In this document: piece by piece, positions 34,701 through 47,105 of the stretch | How positions within the stretch are numbered: position 1 is the stretch's first letter | Layout: each line of letters starts with the position of its first letter | Origin: Agarophyton chilense | Taxonomy: Eukaryota; Rhodophyta; Florideophyceae; Gracilariales; Gracilariaceae | DNA length: 64,000 nucleotides | NCBI GenBank assembly: GCA_030374765.1 | Contig: JARGXX010000010.1 | Location: 434,001 to 498,000, forward strand | Direction of reading: 5' to 3' | Position numbers and translations under genes: made by a program | Notes under the pieces: model-generated | Database searches by the model: none | What the model saw: only the letters and a program-made list of their open reading frames with translations | Told to the model about the DNA's origin: nothing

Positions 34701-34940
34701 TTGGGTAATACCAATCTCTTCGGAGATTGTCCCGCTTTATACACGATAGAACTACCTGCAGACGCCTGCAAGGGAACTACTACGGCTGCTGGCGTTTGTT
34801 ATTAATTTTTGCTGGTTGAAGTGGTTTGAGACGGAACTTGGAGACATCCTACCGTCTTTTGTAGAGATCTAGAACCTCTAAAAACGGCCTGAAACTGATT
34901 TTCTCGCAATATTTACTGCTGTGTGCTTCTAATTTACTCC
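31721..34940. other. AT-rich, no recognisable gene
   Basis: Right flank of element B. Only short frames without recognisable motifs. The stretch 33,660-34,430 is strikingly pyrimidine-rich on the plus strand (many CTCT, TTCTTT runs) and nearly free of frames. Confidence 0.5.
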
Positions 34941-34949
34941 AGTCGACTA

Positions 34950-35720
34950 GAAGCGTTTCAAAAAGCACGCAAAACATTACAATTAAAACAATACTTATTT
35001 ATTTGCTATACCGCTATTTTGGCGTTCAGAAAGGCGATGATGGTGCAACGTCAGATACCGCTGGCACTTTTTACTAGTAATATTTAGGAAGGAAGGAAGA
35101 CTGAACACTTTATAGGTTTTACATTGGCCCCCCGCCAAACGGGTTTGGTCGAAACTCTCCTTTCAGTACGAAAAAAGGAAGTCGAGAAAAGGCGATGGGG
35201 GTCTTCTCCCTCTTTTAGAGAATGGTACTACTTAACTGGTTCTCACTTAGAGAGCGCCGACTGTAGATCTTTCTTTGAAGTTAATCAATCATTTCCTGAA
35301 CTATGGTTGCCATTTATATATGAACGAAATTGGATACCCCTTATAATTATTTGGCTCTCCAACCCATAACAGACGCCCAACCATTTTCGCAAGTACAAAA
35401 AGCGCGCTTTTTTTTCTCAAATCATCTAAATAGTTTGAGAGACGATCACAACCATCTAGATTAAAACTCTTCTCATCTAAAAAAACAGCTTTACCCAGAA
35501 TGGGTTCTTATTTAATTTGTCCCGATGGGCCCATTCACGACGTTTTTCTTTGTGACTTTTGTTCATTTTTGGAGCCATAAACATGTTGTGGTACTACAGG
35601 TGGATAGTTTTCGGTAACAATAAACACCTTCGATATCTAAACAGCGTCCGATAAAGCATTATTTGGTTTCAAAAAGCGCGCGTTAGAAAGAAAACAATAG
35701 CTCACCTCACCTTCTTGATA
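34950..35720 (-). pseudogene. Tc1/mariner transposase remnant 1
   Basis: The minus strand around 35,390-35,580 encodes KRREWAHRDKLNKNPFWVK and FFLDEKSFNLDGCDRL, aligning with SRVEWCAQKAYWKTEW and IFSDEKKFNLDGPD of the intact Tc1 transposase at 56 kb. Further down, SVMGWRAK (about 35,350) matches SVMVWAGI, with stops after it. TTTCAAAAAGC(A/G)CGC occurs at both edges (34,957 and 35,669) and may mark the ends. Old, multiply broken copy of a different subfamily. Confidence 0.6.
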
Positions 35721-36031
35721 ATTTCTACCAAACAAGTATCGAAAAGCAGAAAAGTTCACAGAAGAAAGCTTTTCACAGACTGAGAAAAGTAGGATACTTG
35801 CAGTTTGAGTTCACTGCTGCATACAAAGAGAAGTCGCTAAAAGTACTAAACGCTCTTTGTTGGGAGATTGTACTGGAATAGTCGGGTTGATACGGTATGT
35901 AGGGTGACACGGACGAGATAGGAAGAGAGTGGTGATTTCGGGGTCACTGGGGAGCTCCCTGAAAACTGTGCCCTTTTTATATGGAAAGCCACGGTATTTG
36001 TACTAAAACTTCAAGGTCCCTGACACTTGGT

Positions 36032-36074
36032 CCTTGTCAGCATTATTTGTGCATGGCATGTTTTGCTGACAAGG
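36032..36074. repeat. Hairpin with 11-bp perfect stem
   Basis: CCTTGTCAGCA at 36,032-36,042 and TGCTGACAAGG at 36,064-36,074 are exact reverse complements around a 21-nt loop. No gene is nearby; it could be a MITE end or a chance structure. Confidence 0.6.
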
Positions 36075-36488
36075 CCTCGATGTGAGTGTCAGCACGGTCA
36101 GCTAAAAATAATAAACTTATAAAGTAGCCTTGCTGTCATCTGAGTCTTTGAGGACAATGAGTTGCCCGTAACGAGGCCCAGCTGTACAAACTCACCAATC
36201 TCTTGTATTGTGCTTCAAACCTCTTTAAAAGACTCTGAGAAGTATTGCAACCGTAACGAAGCTTACAAGAAGAAAAAACTCAGTTTTCCTGCTAAAATGG
36301 GCTCCACTTCAAACGGTTTTAAATTTCCTCAGCCCATGTCGAGAGCTGCATAATAATCTTGCTTCAAGGTTCTCTGTGAGAGTGGTTCAGCCGTTATTAG
36401 GAAATGATCCAAAACTATTACACAAGAAGATGAAGAAAATTCCAATGATGACTTTAACACATATGAAAACGTTTCACATTATATCATC

Positions 36489-36519
36489 TTCTCTCAAGCC
36501 CATCATGGGCTTGAGAGAA
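36489..36519. repeat. 31-bp near-perfect palindrome
   Basis: TTCTCTCAAGCCCAT, one central C, then ATGGGCTTGAGAGAA: 15-bp arms with no mismatch. It lies just upstream of a decayed Tc1/mariner frame. Confidence 0.85.
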
Positions 36520-36547
36520 AATAATCGTTTCTATGACGAAGTAAAAG

Positions 36548-36990
36548 AAATACATTTATTCATATGAAAAAAAATTCTGTCTGGAGTCAATGAATAGGTT
36601 TGCATATTATTGTAACGATATGTGGAAGAAAGAATTTTGTTTTTCTAAGCGACAAAATAGGTGTTATTCTGTTACGCTATATGAGGCTTATTCGTTCTTT
36701 GGTTTAAGAAATTTAGTTCTGTGTAACAAACCAATGGATTCTAAGAAGTATTAAAAGGTAATACAACGAAGTTTGAAACTCTTCGAATGAGAAAAACTAG
36801 GAGCAACTTTTATTTTTCCAGAAGGCGAGTGTTCTATACCTCATCCTGTGCACACTACACTTTGGTGTGTGGTTGACAGATCATACTTTTTTTATAATGT
36901 GGTGAGGCCATCCAAGTCACCTGGCTTGAGTATGGAGAGCTCTTGCGATGTTTTAACACGGATCGTATAGGATATCCGCCACCAATTCCT
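36548..36990 (+). pseudogene. Tc1/mariner transposase remnant 2
   Basis: The plus strand keeps the outline of a Tc1 transposase over about 145 codons: IYSYEKKFCLESMNRFAYY (cf. IFSDEKKFNLDGPDCYKFYW), DMWKKEF, YEAYSFFG, PMDSKKY (cf. TMNSEKY), FIFPEGE, and PSKSPGLSMESSCDVLTRIV (cf. PARSPDLNPIENIWGMLARMV). The first catalytic Asp is Tyr; TAA and TGA stops interrupt it and the DNP motif has become GLS. Dead copy, opposite in orientation to the other Tc1 copies. Confidence 0.65.
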
Positions 36991-37072
36991 ATATGTTGAA
37001 ATGCTCATGGAATGTGTGAATGAATGGTGGAATATTTTGTCGAGCGAGTTCTTGAATTCGCGTTATAGATAC

Positions 37073-37692
37073 TGTAGTATCTGCTCTCCGAAGAGAGCAG
37101 ACACCTGTGACAGTGTTCGGGACTGCTGAATGGGTGCTTGCGGGTAAGGGTAATGTGTGGTAGAGCACAACACTAGCGAGCTAGAATGGGGGTTGGAAGG
37201 CCCATACTCGCCAATGAGGGTGGTTGGTACTATAGAACGGACAAATACTTGTTGTAGCTTTTCCGGATCTCCGGTTAAGTAATCCTGAACAAGGAACAAG
37301 TGAGTTGTGAACCCGTTTGATGTCTCCTTTACTTTGGAGTCGGCGCTGCCCTCTGTGGCTTAAATACAGTGCACAGGGGTGAGCGCCGCACATAATAATA
37401 TCTAGATATAACCTTGGTTAGCCGATTAACCCCTCTACAGTACGGGATAATGCTTTCCCACTGGCTACTCACTACATTTTATGCGCCGTTGCCAATCCTG
37501 TATTTCCCTACAAAGGGGTCGAATCAGATGCGCCGTGACAGACCGAGATCTCACGTGTAACATACCACCTCGCGGACTATCTGCAGGGTGCCGCTTCATA
37601 ACTTCATCCTAGCCGTTGCACTCACTTATGAGTATCATTATACTTAGAGAAAAAAATCTTCCATCGGCATTCCGACAGTGTAGAATACTACA
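37073..37692 (-). repeat. D-family solo LTR (copy 2, inverted)
   Basis: 620 bp, reverse complement of 11,810-11,821 plus 23,602-24,208, with TGTAGTAT...ATACTACA ends and scattered substitutions. No matching coding interior adjoins it and the flanks (GATAC, TATAT) do not match, so it is a solo LTR, or one side has been lost. It supplies the empty-site sequence that dates the insertion of element A. Confidence 0.85.
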
Positions 37693-37713
37693 TATATATA
37701 TATATGTATATAT
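37691..37713. repeat. (TA)n microsatellite
   Basis: Short alternating A/T run abutting the D-family LTR. Confidence 0.85.
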
Positions 37714-38039
37714 GAGGGCTACCTCAAAGCGGTAGAGAATCTCTACGAATTGGGTTTCAGAAGGATGCGCCTTTGGCAAAGGGGCGGGTGCGCACTTATA
37801 GCGTCAATTTCTTAATGCAGTGTAAACGAAGTAGAGAAAATTATGCTGTGATGTGTATAAGAGGAACAAAACCGACAGCGACAGATGACTTTTATATCTT
37901 TCTTAGTCGGCTATAGTTCTAGATACACCGAATTTTAGATATTGATTCATTTGGTCTCTGGGCTCAAACCGTTTAAGTATTTGGTTCGTACGACGATACG
38001 GAGGTTTCCAAAGAAATACATGGGAACTATTTACCAGGT

Positions 38040-38520
38040 AAAGAGTCGTAATGAGCATTCGGCTTCTTTCTTCTTAGCCTCTTAAACCTTTGCAGAATTG
38101 CTACCAGGATCTTTCGCTTTCAAAATATCAGCAATGTTTATCGAAAAAGTCTCGATGTCCTTGATTTCTACATTTCCGATGCAGTCATGATGTAAAATAT
38201 AGTTCAAACTTTTTTCGAAACCATAATGGTTAGGTACATTATTCAGTATTTTTTCCGTCGTATTTTTGTCAGAAAGTTCTTTAATGAAAGGCTTGTTTTG
38301 CATGATGCCATGCTGTACTTACTCGCGTTTTCTCTTTTTCACGAAAACTTGTTTCCCTGCAAATCGGATCCCTTCAAATGGTCCAGTCCATCGTGGCTCT
38401 TCTTTCTCTCGATAGATGATTACAATTTCTCGAATTTCGAAACTATGCTACAGGGCTCCTAGAAGACGTGATTCAAATGCTCTTTTCAATTTAATCTCAT
38501 TTGCGACAAGTTTCATTCCA
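38040..38520 (-). pseudogene. Copia-like polyprotein remnant (integrase end to RT start)
   Basis: On the minus strand EIREIVIIYREKEE and RWTGPFEGIRFAGKQVFV resemble the C-terminal SH3-like module of retroelement integrases (GDxVxVYREK...WxGPF.V..V.GK.V.V). About 70 codons later FSINIADILKAKDPGSNSAK followed by EAKKKEAE resembles the segment before RT in the fungal-style Copia lineage. Stops interrupt it. Decayed reading frames on both sides (37.9-40.2 kb) may belong to the same element, but I could not identify them. Confidence 0.4.
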
Positions 38521-40400
38521 GAACGAGCGTTTAAAAAAAAGTGCACACAATCTTACTGATCTCTGATTTTTGTATGAATGCCGAAAAATAGTGGTACCGT
38601 GCCGAGTCACAAATTCCTACAGGGCAAGTACAAGACATCCTGGATTGATTGTATTATTATTAGATTTGACGACAGTGGCAATAAATGACTTTTCGTTCGA
38701 TGTATTGGCATCGAACTTATGTTTGTGATTCATTTAGCTTATAAGATCATGATATCGTTCTCCAGAACCAAGAGAGTTCTGAATTTGTGTTCCAAATGGA
38801 ATAAAACGAATTTCAAACTCATCCATACTTCATTTCTAACGGGAAGAAATAAATGCTAATTACCGTAAATTATTATCTTTGATCACAATGAACAGAACTG
38901 AAGTAAATTGTACAGGAAGTGTTTCAACATACTAGAAAATAGTTCTGAGCGTTCTCTATGGAGTATCTATGCAGAAAGCAAGCGGCTACGAAATGGGCAT
39001 AAAATTTCACAACGCGTACGACAGCTTTTCTATCCGTGAAATGTAGATCCGAAGAGAGATCTTTGTTAAAGACGACATCTTAAGGGAAAAAGCTCGGAAA
39101 CGTTATTCTTTCGCTGTGAAGAAGTGAGAAGTTTCACAAAATTTGAATATCCCGCTCAACAAATTCCTGGTATCAATATTGGCCTCTTGTAAATTTTTTC
39201 GATTTAGAAGATTAAAGAGCTTCGGAACGGATGGAATGAAAAATGGTACATGCAGACTTGATTAAATTTTCTGTGTACTTTTTCCAGTTGATACACCCAG
39301 AGAAGTACATAGATGTCCATGTGATATCTGCCTGAAATCCAAATAAATTTTGAGGATGTACAAGACACCCAACAGATGTGCAAAATAAGAGCATTGGATA
39401 AGCTCAAATGATATCTTTTTGTTTGCCTTCAGATGAGCATTAATATGTCCATAAGATGTGCAACCGATAGTCCTAAGATAATATGTGAATTCCCTAGCAA
39501 CGCATCGCATCTATGGAATACCACATTGAATAGAACGGGGATATCGGAGGGATATGCGCTGGCCATATGCTATATATAGACTTTGAACATCTTCTGAATA
39601 TTCTAAGGCCGTGTACAGAGCATCTCGAATGTCCACCTGATAGTCATGGGATGTACTTGAAATGCCCGTAAATAAAAAGTGACGCCGATCCAAAGGACAT
39701 CAACATGGTTCATAAGTTACAAAGATGGCCTAGCTTAGAATTGGCAGTCATTTTGCATGTATTTTTGCAACTTCTAATATTGGCTTCGTATTAAACACAC
39801 CATTATTCTCTGTCCAGGAAATGAAACTCAACAAGAATTGGGACATTTCAAATGACTACGAACACGATTACTTTTAGAACTCTTCCATCGTGTGCAATGA
39901 TTCAAAAAGCGAGTTCGCTAATACTCTGATAGATTGACTTATCAAGTTAAAACCATGATTTCGAAAACTGGTTCCAAATCTTAGAACCATATTCGGTTCA
40001 ATGAGCACTAGCTTGTTTCTCACCAATAGTAGATCGTTATGCTTCGATATTTAGGCATCCTCCGATGAATTCGGTACTTGATTTAAAATCATTATCGTCA
40101 TTAATAAATTTGAAGCATTTACACTGTCGTATTAAATATCTACGGTTCTTTTGCGCTGCATCTCTTGGAGCTTTTCGGATAGTGTTCGAAAATGTTGTGT
40201 AGGAGGGAGTCTCAATTGAAAGACAGCTTCGCGGTTGAAGGTAGGCATTTACCATTTATTTCGAATATATCATCGCTGGGGTGTTCTGCGCTTATTTGAA
40301 TGCAGAGCTTTTCATTTTCTACAATATCGAAGAATGTTTTGGCATTTTCAGTTTCGGATTTATCGTCAATTTCTTCACATACTCCGTATAGAACTTGTTT
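38521..40400. other. No recognisable gene
   Basis: AT-rich sequence with short frames only (82 codons at most). Possibly more of the Copia debris on the minus strand. Confidence 0.4.
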
Positions 40401-41600
40401 CAGGTGGGCACAGGAAGAAATCCAACAGCTGGGGAAGGAGGTCGGAGATCACCAATTTAGTGCACAATTGTTACAGAAGGCAGTAAAGGACAAAGAAGGA
40501 AGGTTAATTTTGAGATAGAAAGGTGGAAGAACGCCATATGAGATGGAACTGAGTGAATGATTTCATGGAGTGGGAAAGAACGAATATGACGGTGTTCTTT
40601 AGTATGAGAAGAATGAGAAGTTGGATCTGCGTTGGCACGGGGCTGTGAAGAGGAACTGTCGGAAATACGGTGTGGTTTTAAGAAACGAGAAGGACTCTCG
40701 GAGGATAGCGTGATGGTCATGGATGGGAAAAAAAATGGTCCACGATTCTGATGTTGGTAGTGCGAAAGATGAAACCGTATACTCTGTCGGTGAAGAAAAA
40801 ATGAGAAGCATAGTTGTACGATGTGGTCACTATGCAGCTGGGGAAGCCTATGTGGACATCTATAAGGTCGATGGAGAAGGAGGAGTAGTGTTTGAAGAAG
40901 TTGATGAAAAATTCGTTCTTGCGGAAGATGTTGAAAGAGTCTCTGAGCAATTCTGCGGTCGTAAGAAAGTGGAATGCAAGGGAGAAGCTCCTTTTTCGTT
41001 TGGGGTAGAATTGGATTTCGAGGCGTTCTAGAAAAAAAGAAGACAACCAAAATCAGAGAAGGTATGTATTGCAGGTTAAGGAGGCGCTTGAGAAGCTACC
41101 ATTGAAGGATATGGGCTGAAAGGAAGTTTTATCCAAATGGAGAATGAAGAACGTTGAAGAGATATGTTTTTCTGCGTTTCATGTGTCTTCGAAGAAGTGT
41201 GAGAGTCGGCTTGGTCACATGTTTTCCCAGAACGGTCTGAGTTTCGAAACCTGAGGGAGCTGCTGTGCTACGATGTGCAGTAGCGCTTCCGGGATTCGAA
41301 CGAAGGGTATATGTTTGTGGAGGGGTATCTCATGCAGCTGGGGCATCTAGGTGTGCGGATTGACTCTCTAATGTGGGTAATGGATTGTGATATGGGGAAA
41401 GGTGGTAAATGGTAGACACTGTTCACGACTTTGTGTTCAGATTACTTTCCACTGGCTGCGGAGGGGAATGCCGAGAAGTCGCGGGGGAAGTTGAAGGAGC
41501 TGTAAAGTCGGAAACTAGAGCACAGGGGGATGAGTCGTGAGGAACCGAGTTATGTTTTTGGAAATTTTAGGCGGTTGGGAACTGTTGTGCTAGAGATTCC
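40400..41600 (+). pseudogene. Decayed protein-coding sequence of unknown family
   Basis: Purine-rich plus strand with coding-like frames broken by stops and frame changes. The longest open piece is 40,723-41,031 (102 codons; GEEKMRSIVVRCGHYAAGEA, EEVDEKFVLAEDVERVSEQF), and 41,250-41,600 gives RFRDSNEGYMFVEGYLMQLG and later pieces. The translation has a normal amino-acid mix rather than that of random AT-rich DNA. I do not recognise it. It could be an old host gene or a transposon cargo. Confidence 0.35.
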
Positions 41601-42486
41601 ATTTAAGCAAATGGACAATAATATCCATTCATCCTTCATATTTTCTAGTTTGTTAGTCCTACTGCTGTACAATACATGTCAAGATTGACTTTTGATTATG
41701 AAGCCCTTGTCCTGCTAAAGTGGAAAATGTGGGGAACGAAATCTTTCAACTCGCTCTGACGGTTTTTTGGTTTGTTAGATTTTGTACCACTTTTCTAGTA
41801 GCACAGTGGCAGATTAACAATTGACTTTTTAGCCTTGAAAAATAGCATTTTGGACGTATGTTTCAATTTCCCGAAACATAAACATGGTATCTACCCTTTC
41901 ATGTAAATAACAATAACACGCATTCCCATCCGTGTCATTTCCATAGACCTTCATCAGTTTTCTTGAACGCACAATCTCGAACATTCAAAAACGTCTGCTT
42001 TCCTAAGCTTCCAATTTTAGCCGCCGGGGAGAAAAACGTTTCGTGAATGAAAAGAACATGTCAGTTACCTCAACTGCGGCAGAAGTTTATTCAAAACAAA
42101 GGGAAAGAAAGAGACAGACGATAGTGTACTACATGCAACCAAGAACGCCAAGCCCCTGATTTTGGTGGCCTAGCTTCAATGTAAAAAATGCCAAGAGCAA
42201 CACCAACTTACAAGTCCTCGAGACGTAAAAGACATCCATCATAAACTTAAGCATCATATTTTTGAGCTACCGAAGAAGGTCAGTGCTGGAATGCAAACGG
42301 TACGCGGGAGGGCTATCAAAATATTATACTCACTGAGACTTACCAAGAAGAGAGAAATATTAAAGCCTTCATCCTTAGCACTTTTAATGCTGATCGATTT
42401 GCCGGGGAGAGAAAATATTCGCATTATTGAAAAGTATTCAACAAAGGACAGTGAAAGTAAAGAGCGTTAAAATTCAACAAGTGGAA
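41601..42486. other. No recognisable gene
   Basis: AT-rich spacer before Tc1 remnant 3. Nothing identified. Confidence 0.4.
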
Positions 42487-43771
42487 AATTCTTCCTCAAA
42501 ACTATATCTCTCGGCCAGAATTTTTGAAAACTGATGTTTTGGCTACAATAAAGCAAACGAAATCGGTGTGACAACAGTTTAAAGTAAAAATACTGTTTCA
42601 AAAACATAACCTTTATTGCATCACATTTACTTTGACGAGAGTTGAGAAGTATATTTTAGCTCTTTTAGCCTGTATGACGTTTATGAAGCGCATTGGAATT
42701 GATTTTATAAAAAAAATGATGGAATTACTGTCAAGTTTTCCCCGAAAACTTTGAAACAATTTTTAAACCCAAAAACTGTCTCAAAATGCCTTCGTTTCCC
42801 ATAAACTATTCGGGCCAACATTCCTTAAATATGTTACACAGGAAAGAGGTCAAGACAGTACACAGGCCATTCTATACCCGAATTATGAAAATTAATAAAC
42901 CACTGCTTCATAAAATAGGAGTTAAACATAGGTGTATTATCCTGCTGAAAAATTGTTTTCTCTTGGTACATACAGCATTAAAACTGTAGCGAATATTCTC
43001 TAGAATCTCAGCAAACCTCTCAGACTCCGTAGTATTTTCAATGAAAACGATATCGGTTGCTTCTTTTTATAGAGATTCCAGCCAAAACCATAACCGATTC
43101 CCCTCTCAAATACTCCGTCCAAAATTGCTTCTTCTCTTTTCGTAGATCATGCCAGTAAAAGTTTTTGCAATCTAAATCATCAAAGTTAAACTTTTTCTCG
43201 TCCGAAAAGATAACATTATTTAATTCAGTTTTCCAACACGCTTTTTTAGCACAATATTCAACACGATTGGTCTCGTGATGGTCTTTTAAAAGTATCTTTC
43301 TTCATTTTGTGTACTTGAACGAGTTTTGATGGTTCCATTCACGCCATATAGTACATCTTCAAGAAGAAAAATCAGGTTTTTGACACTTTCGCTGCAAGAT
43401 GAAGAGTTAAGGCACAGCCATAACTTTCATCGGGTGGATATAGTAACGTAAGAGGGCCGCTTGAACGATTCTCTCTGTATGGTGTAGGCTTTTTGATGGA
43501 GTTATTGTTTTTTTGGTGAGCTGCGCTTGAATTTTCGGGCTATATCGGTTAGAAGCATACCCTGACCTACAAATTTCATGATTGTGATCTGTTCAGAGCA
43601 ATTCAGAGGCGGGCCACGAGCCATAGCTGAGCTATTGATTCTTATAAAGGATATACTTTTGAAACAGTGTTTTTGAATTTGTTCTTTTTATTTAGTGTAA
43701 AATATGCTCTACAGTAAACGATATCTTTTTGACGGAGTTTCTGTCAAGGAATATATTTTTGAAACGCACTA
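42487..43771 (-). pseudogene. Tc1-like element remnant 3 (relative of the intact copy)
   Basis: Nearly full-length but heavily mutated relative of the intact element at 56,092-57,391, at nucleotide level collinear over about 1.28 kb (for example GGCTACAATAAAGCAAACG at the left and TTTTGAAACGCACTATA at the right, TA at 43,772). Inner repeat CTGTTTCAAAAACATAACC is kept near 42,590. Many stops and small indels destroy the transposase frame. Confidence 0.85.
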
Positions 43772-44523
43772 TATGGGGCACGACCCAAGCAACAAGTTCT
43801 CCTTTTGTAAAACGACATACCAAATTAACTGAATCAGCTTTGAAGCTTAGTGTGGTGTTTTTCATTCGATTGTGCAAAAACGTGTGTAACCCCATCTTTG
43901 TTCCGCTTTTCACGAACAGCGCAGAAAGAAAAACCAATTACAGAATGTTAATTTGAAATATTTGGAACAGACTCATTGAAGATGGACAATCCCTCACCAA
44001 TTTCTTTTCGAACAAAGTCACTTTTAGTTCAAAAAAGAAAGAAAAAACCATTGGTATGATTATTGGTTACGCATGTAAATAAGCATTCTTGAGTTTGATT
44101 TTTTTTGGCGGCGAAGCAGAAACGGTAGAAATGAGTTTTTGAATAATCCAAACGGGTGTCGGGTCTTCTTTAAGCTCCATTTTGGCGCTAAATATCCTAA
44201 AAGAAAGTGTAACATCACGAGATTTGGTCTTTTGTGAAATTGAGAAGACACAAACTTACCAAATGCTGAAAGCTGCGTCAAGAAAGAGCTAAGGAGAATG
44301 TGGAAAAGATTTGATGGTAGGGAATGTACTCCAAAACAATTCTCGTGTGAAATTTAGTAGTAACGTTTCACACGTACAATACGATATTTTCCACGAGAAT
44401 AATGAGTGGGGCGCCTCACGCAGACACACTAATGGCTTGTTACGCTTCGCATCTAGTGCTATCTTGCTGTTCCAAGTGTGACAAACGTGGAACAAAAACG
44501 ATTCCATTCTGTGTGAACGATCA
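43772..44523. other. No recognisable gene
   Basis: Short frames on both strands without family signatures; spacer between Tc1 remnant 3 and the Harbinger remnant. Confidence 0.4.
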
Positions 44524-45540
44524 ATGTTTATACAAGAATATTATTCAATTGGACGCGCACGGTTTCGTCTCCGACGCCTACGTACTTTGTTTTTAGTTCC
44601 TCAAAGCGTGGAAGCCGAATCGTCAGTAATGTTAACACTTTGGAACCGTTTCTATGATTCTCAACGCGATGTGGAAAACCTCGAACTGAGAGCACAGCGA
44701 ATCCACCATATCACATTTAACCTTAACACATTTTCTGATCAGCAGTGCTTTCATGATTTCCGATTTTGTCGAAACGATATTGGATGTGTTGCTGGCGCTT
44801 TTGGATGGAGTATAAATGGCACTGTTCCCGATCGATACAACTGTGACTCTGTTGCAGAATTCTGTATCGTTCTGAAAAGTTTACCATCTGCGTATGCATG
44901 GTATGACATGGAAACAGTTTTTGGAATGCGATATGCACACATAAGTGAGATCTTTTGGGAGGCAGTTGAGCGGTTTGTGGAATCAAAAGGTAAACGCATC
45001 ACACACTTGCCATATCAGCTGCTGGCAGACCGCGCATTTATCTACGCAGCAGCAATTCGGCGGCGGGGAGGTATGCTAGAAAGGTATGCCGGTTTTCTCG
45101 ATTGCACAAATATCAAGATATGTCGCCCTGGTGGAATTGGAAGTAACGAAAGAGCATGTTTATCTGGTCATATTCGCAAACATTGTTAGAAGTATCAGAC
45201 CATTTCTACACCTGATGGTCTGATATTTCATCTTTTTGTTCCTGGAGTAGAAAGAAGACACGATGTTGCCTTGTTAAGGAAAAGCGGAATTGAATCTCTA
45301 ATGGAACATTGTAGGAATTGGGGTGGGGTGCAATAATATTTCTATGCAGATCCAGCATATTTTCTGCGACCTTGGTTGCAGACTGCATTTGAAAGAACAT
45401 GCGCTACGGATAAACAGCTAGCGTAAAATGCTTCGATGAATGCACTACGAACTTCTGTGGAGTTGAATTACAAAGATTTAAAGCAAACATTGGTGCGGGA
45501 CGACATTTCTCATCTTTTTTGCGTGCGTCGCTTTCCGGTT
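44524..45540 (+). pseudogene. PIF/Harbinger transposase remnant
   Basis: Plus-strand frame of 221 codons to TAG 45,187, continuing in the same frame past it and past two TAAs (about 45,334 and 45,424). Harbinger nuclease motifs are clear: YAGFLDCTNIKICRPGG, SGHIRKHC, DGLIFHLFVPGVERRHDVALL, FYADPAYFLRPWL and SVELNYKDLKQ. All three acidic catalytic positions (D of DCT, D of ADPAY, E of SVEL) remain; the usual DGT is DCT. The start is uncertain, since the frame has no convincing ATG before 44,524. Dead by stop codons, but not old. Confidence 0.75.
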
Positions 45541-45799
45541 GCCCTTCTTTGCATTGCTTCATAATTGCTGCTAAAAGTCAAGACTTTCATGGAGAAAGGT
45601 AGCCAAGTGAGCAGCTATTTCGAGTGTGAAGCACCGAGCTTTAGTGATTATTGTGATTTGTGAGGATCTCATAATGAAGAACCGCGAGAAATAATATCTG
45701 TGAAGGACTCATGCCTAGTAGTATCGATGATGAGCCAAGAGGGTACACTATACAAGAGTTTCTTCCCTTCTTCTAATTTATGCCTTGGAAAGCAGAGTG

Positions 45800-47030
45800 G
45801 CCTCCTAGCATTTGCACTCACACTTTGCCTTCTCTGGTGCGTTTCTCCTAGCTTTTTCTTCAGCTTTTCTTTTTTTCTCCTGTACCTTGTGTTGTATTTC
45901 GGCGTTTCGTGCAGATTCCTCTTCTTTTTGGTTTTGTAAACGTTCTTTTTCGGCCATCATTTTCTCTCTCTCTGTTCTCGCATCTTACACAAAACAGCGG
46001 GATCTTTGTTATTTTCTTTCATGGTGTTAAGAGCGGCTGAGGGACTTTTGCTAGTGCCACCATCTACCATGTCTCGAGACTTCGCTGGGCGTTTGTTTTT
46101 CTTCTTCTCGGGTTTCTTTTTGGCAGCAGCCGCATCTCCGGCAGCTCCAACACCTCCAAGTTTTTCTGAAAGACCATCCACGAATGTTGCGGGTTTCGAA
46201 TCCAATTCTTCATTTGCGGTAGGCCCACTCCCTTATAGTTTAGCTAGAAGGGCTTCAACATCTTCCGTGGCGGCAGGAGAGTTTCCTTTGTCCTTCTTGT
46301 TCTTCGTTTCACTTGATGAGGCAGTAGGCGATTGTTTTTGCTCGGGTGTTTCCAGTTGTATTGCTGCTAGACTCCGGAGCATAACCATAATGTTCACCCA
46401 TGAGCACATCAAGTTCAACTCCTTTGAAACAACATCAGTACTAGTTTCACTTCGAAACGACCATAAAATAGGCATACTGCTAGCAGCACGATCCGCGACA
46501 GACTACATGGCCAATAGCAAGCCATTCTCATGCTCGGCAGCGACGGAAAGAAACACGACATCATTGCTTTTGTAGTCGAAAATTGAAGACGGACTGTGAA
46601 AAGCCAGGGCCAAAAGCTGATAGACGGAATTACCTTTTATGGATTCCACGAAGGAGAGATCCGAAGTGTATTCATCAAAAAAAGCCTGGGACGATCTTGA
46701 CGAGGATGCAGTTGATGACTCGGGTGGTGAGACGGATACGCTATGGCGACGCAGAACGGATGGAACGTCGGCGCGGAAAAAATCAGACCTGATGAAATGT
46801 ACGAGCTCAGGAGCGTTGTTGATTTGAGCGAGTAGGAGGTCATTGTGAACGACATCAGGGGCTGAAATATAGGAAATAAGATCTGGGAGTGTTGAGAAAG
46901 AAAGTTGTTGAGCGTGTGGGGTGAAAAAGTGAGAGTTATGCTGGCTGTTGCAAAGAAAGTAAGGAAGTGTGGAGTAGGTGATTAACACGGAGGACCCAAT
47001 TGTAAGACGTAGCAAAGCTACCAACGCCAT
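45800..47030 (-). pseudogene. Decayed gene of unknown family with Lys/Glu-rich C-terminus
   Basis: One minus-strand frame from 47,030 (GTG/ATG region MALVALLRL) to about 45,957, with TAG at 46,503-46,505 and TAA at 46,233-46,235. A shift in the GAGAGAGA run near 45,965 then leads into a charged helix-like tail (MMAEKERLQNQKEEESARN, AEEKARRNAP). The body contains LLAQINNAPELVHFIRSDFF and SVYQLLALAFHSPSSIFDY; the tail is KKPEKKKNKRPAKSRD-rich, suggesting a nuclear protein. I do not recognise the family. Its frame begins 75 bases after the phosphatase remnant ends. Confidence 0.45.
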
Positions 47031-47105
47031 GATTCGTTACACCATGCTAAAAGAGCGCCGAAAATTACTTGGTAGAACTAAGCGAAGTTACAATGTAGAT
47101 TACGC

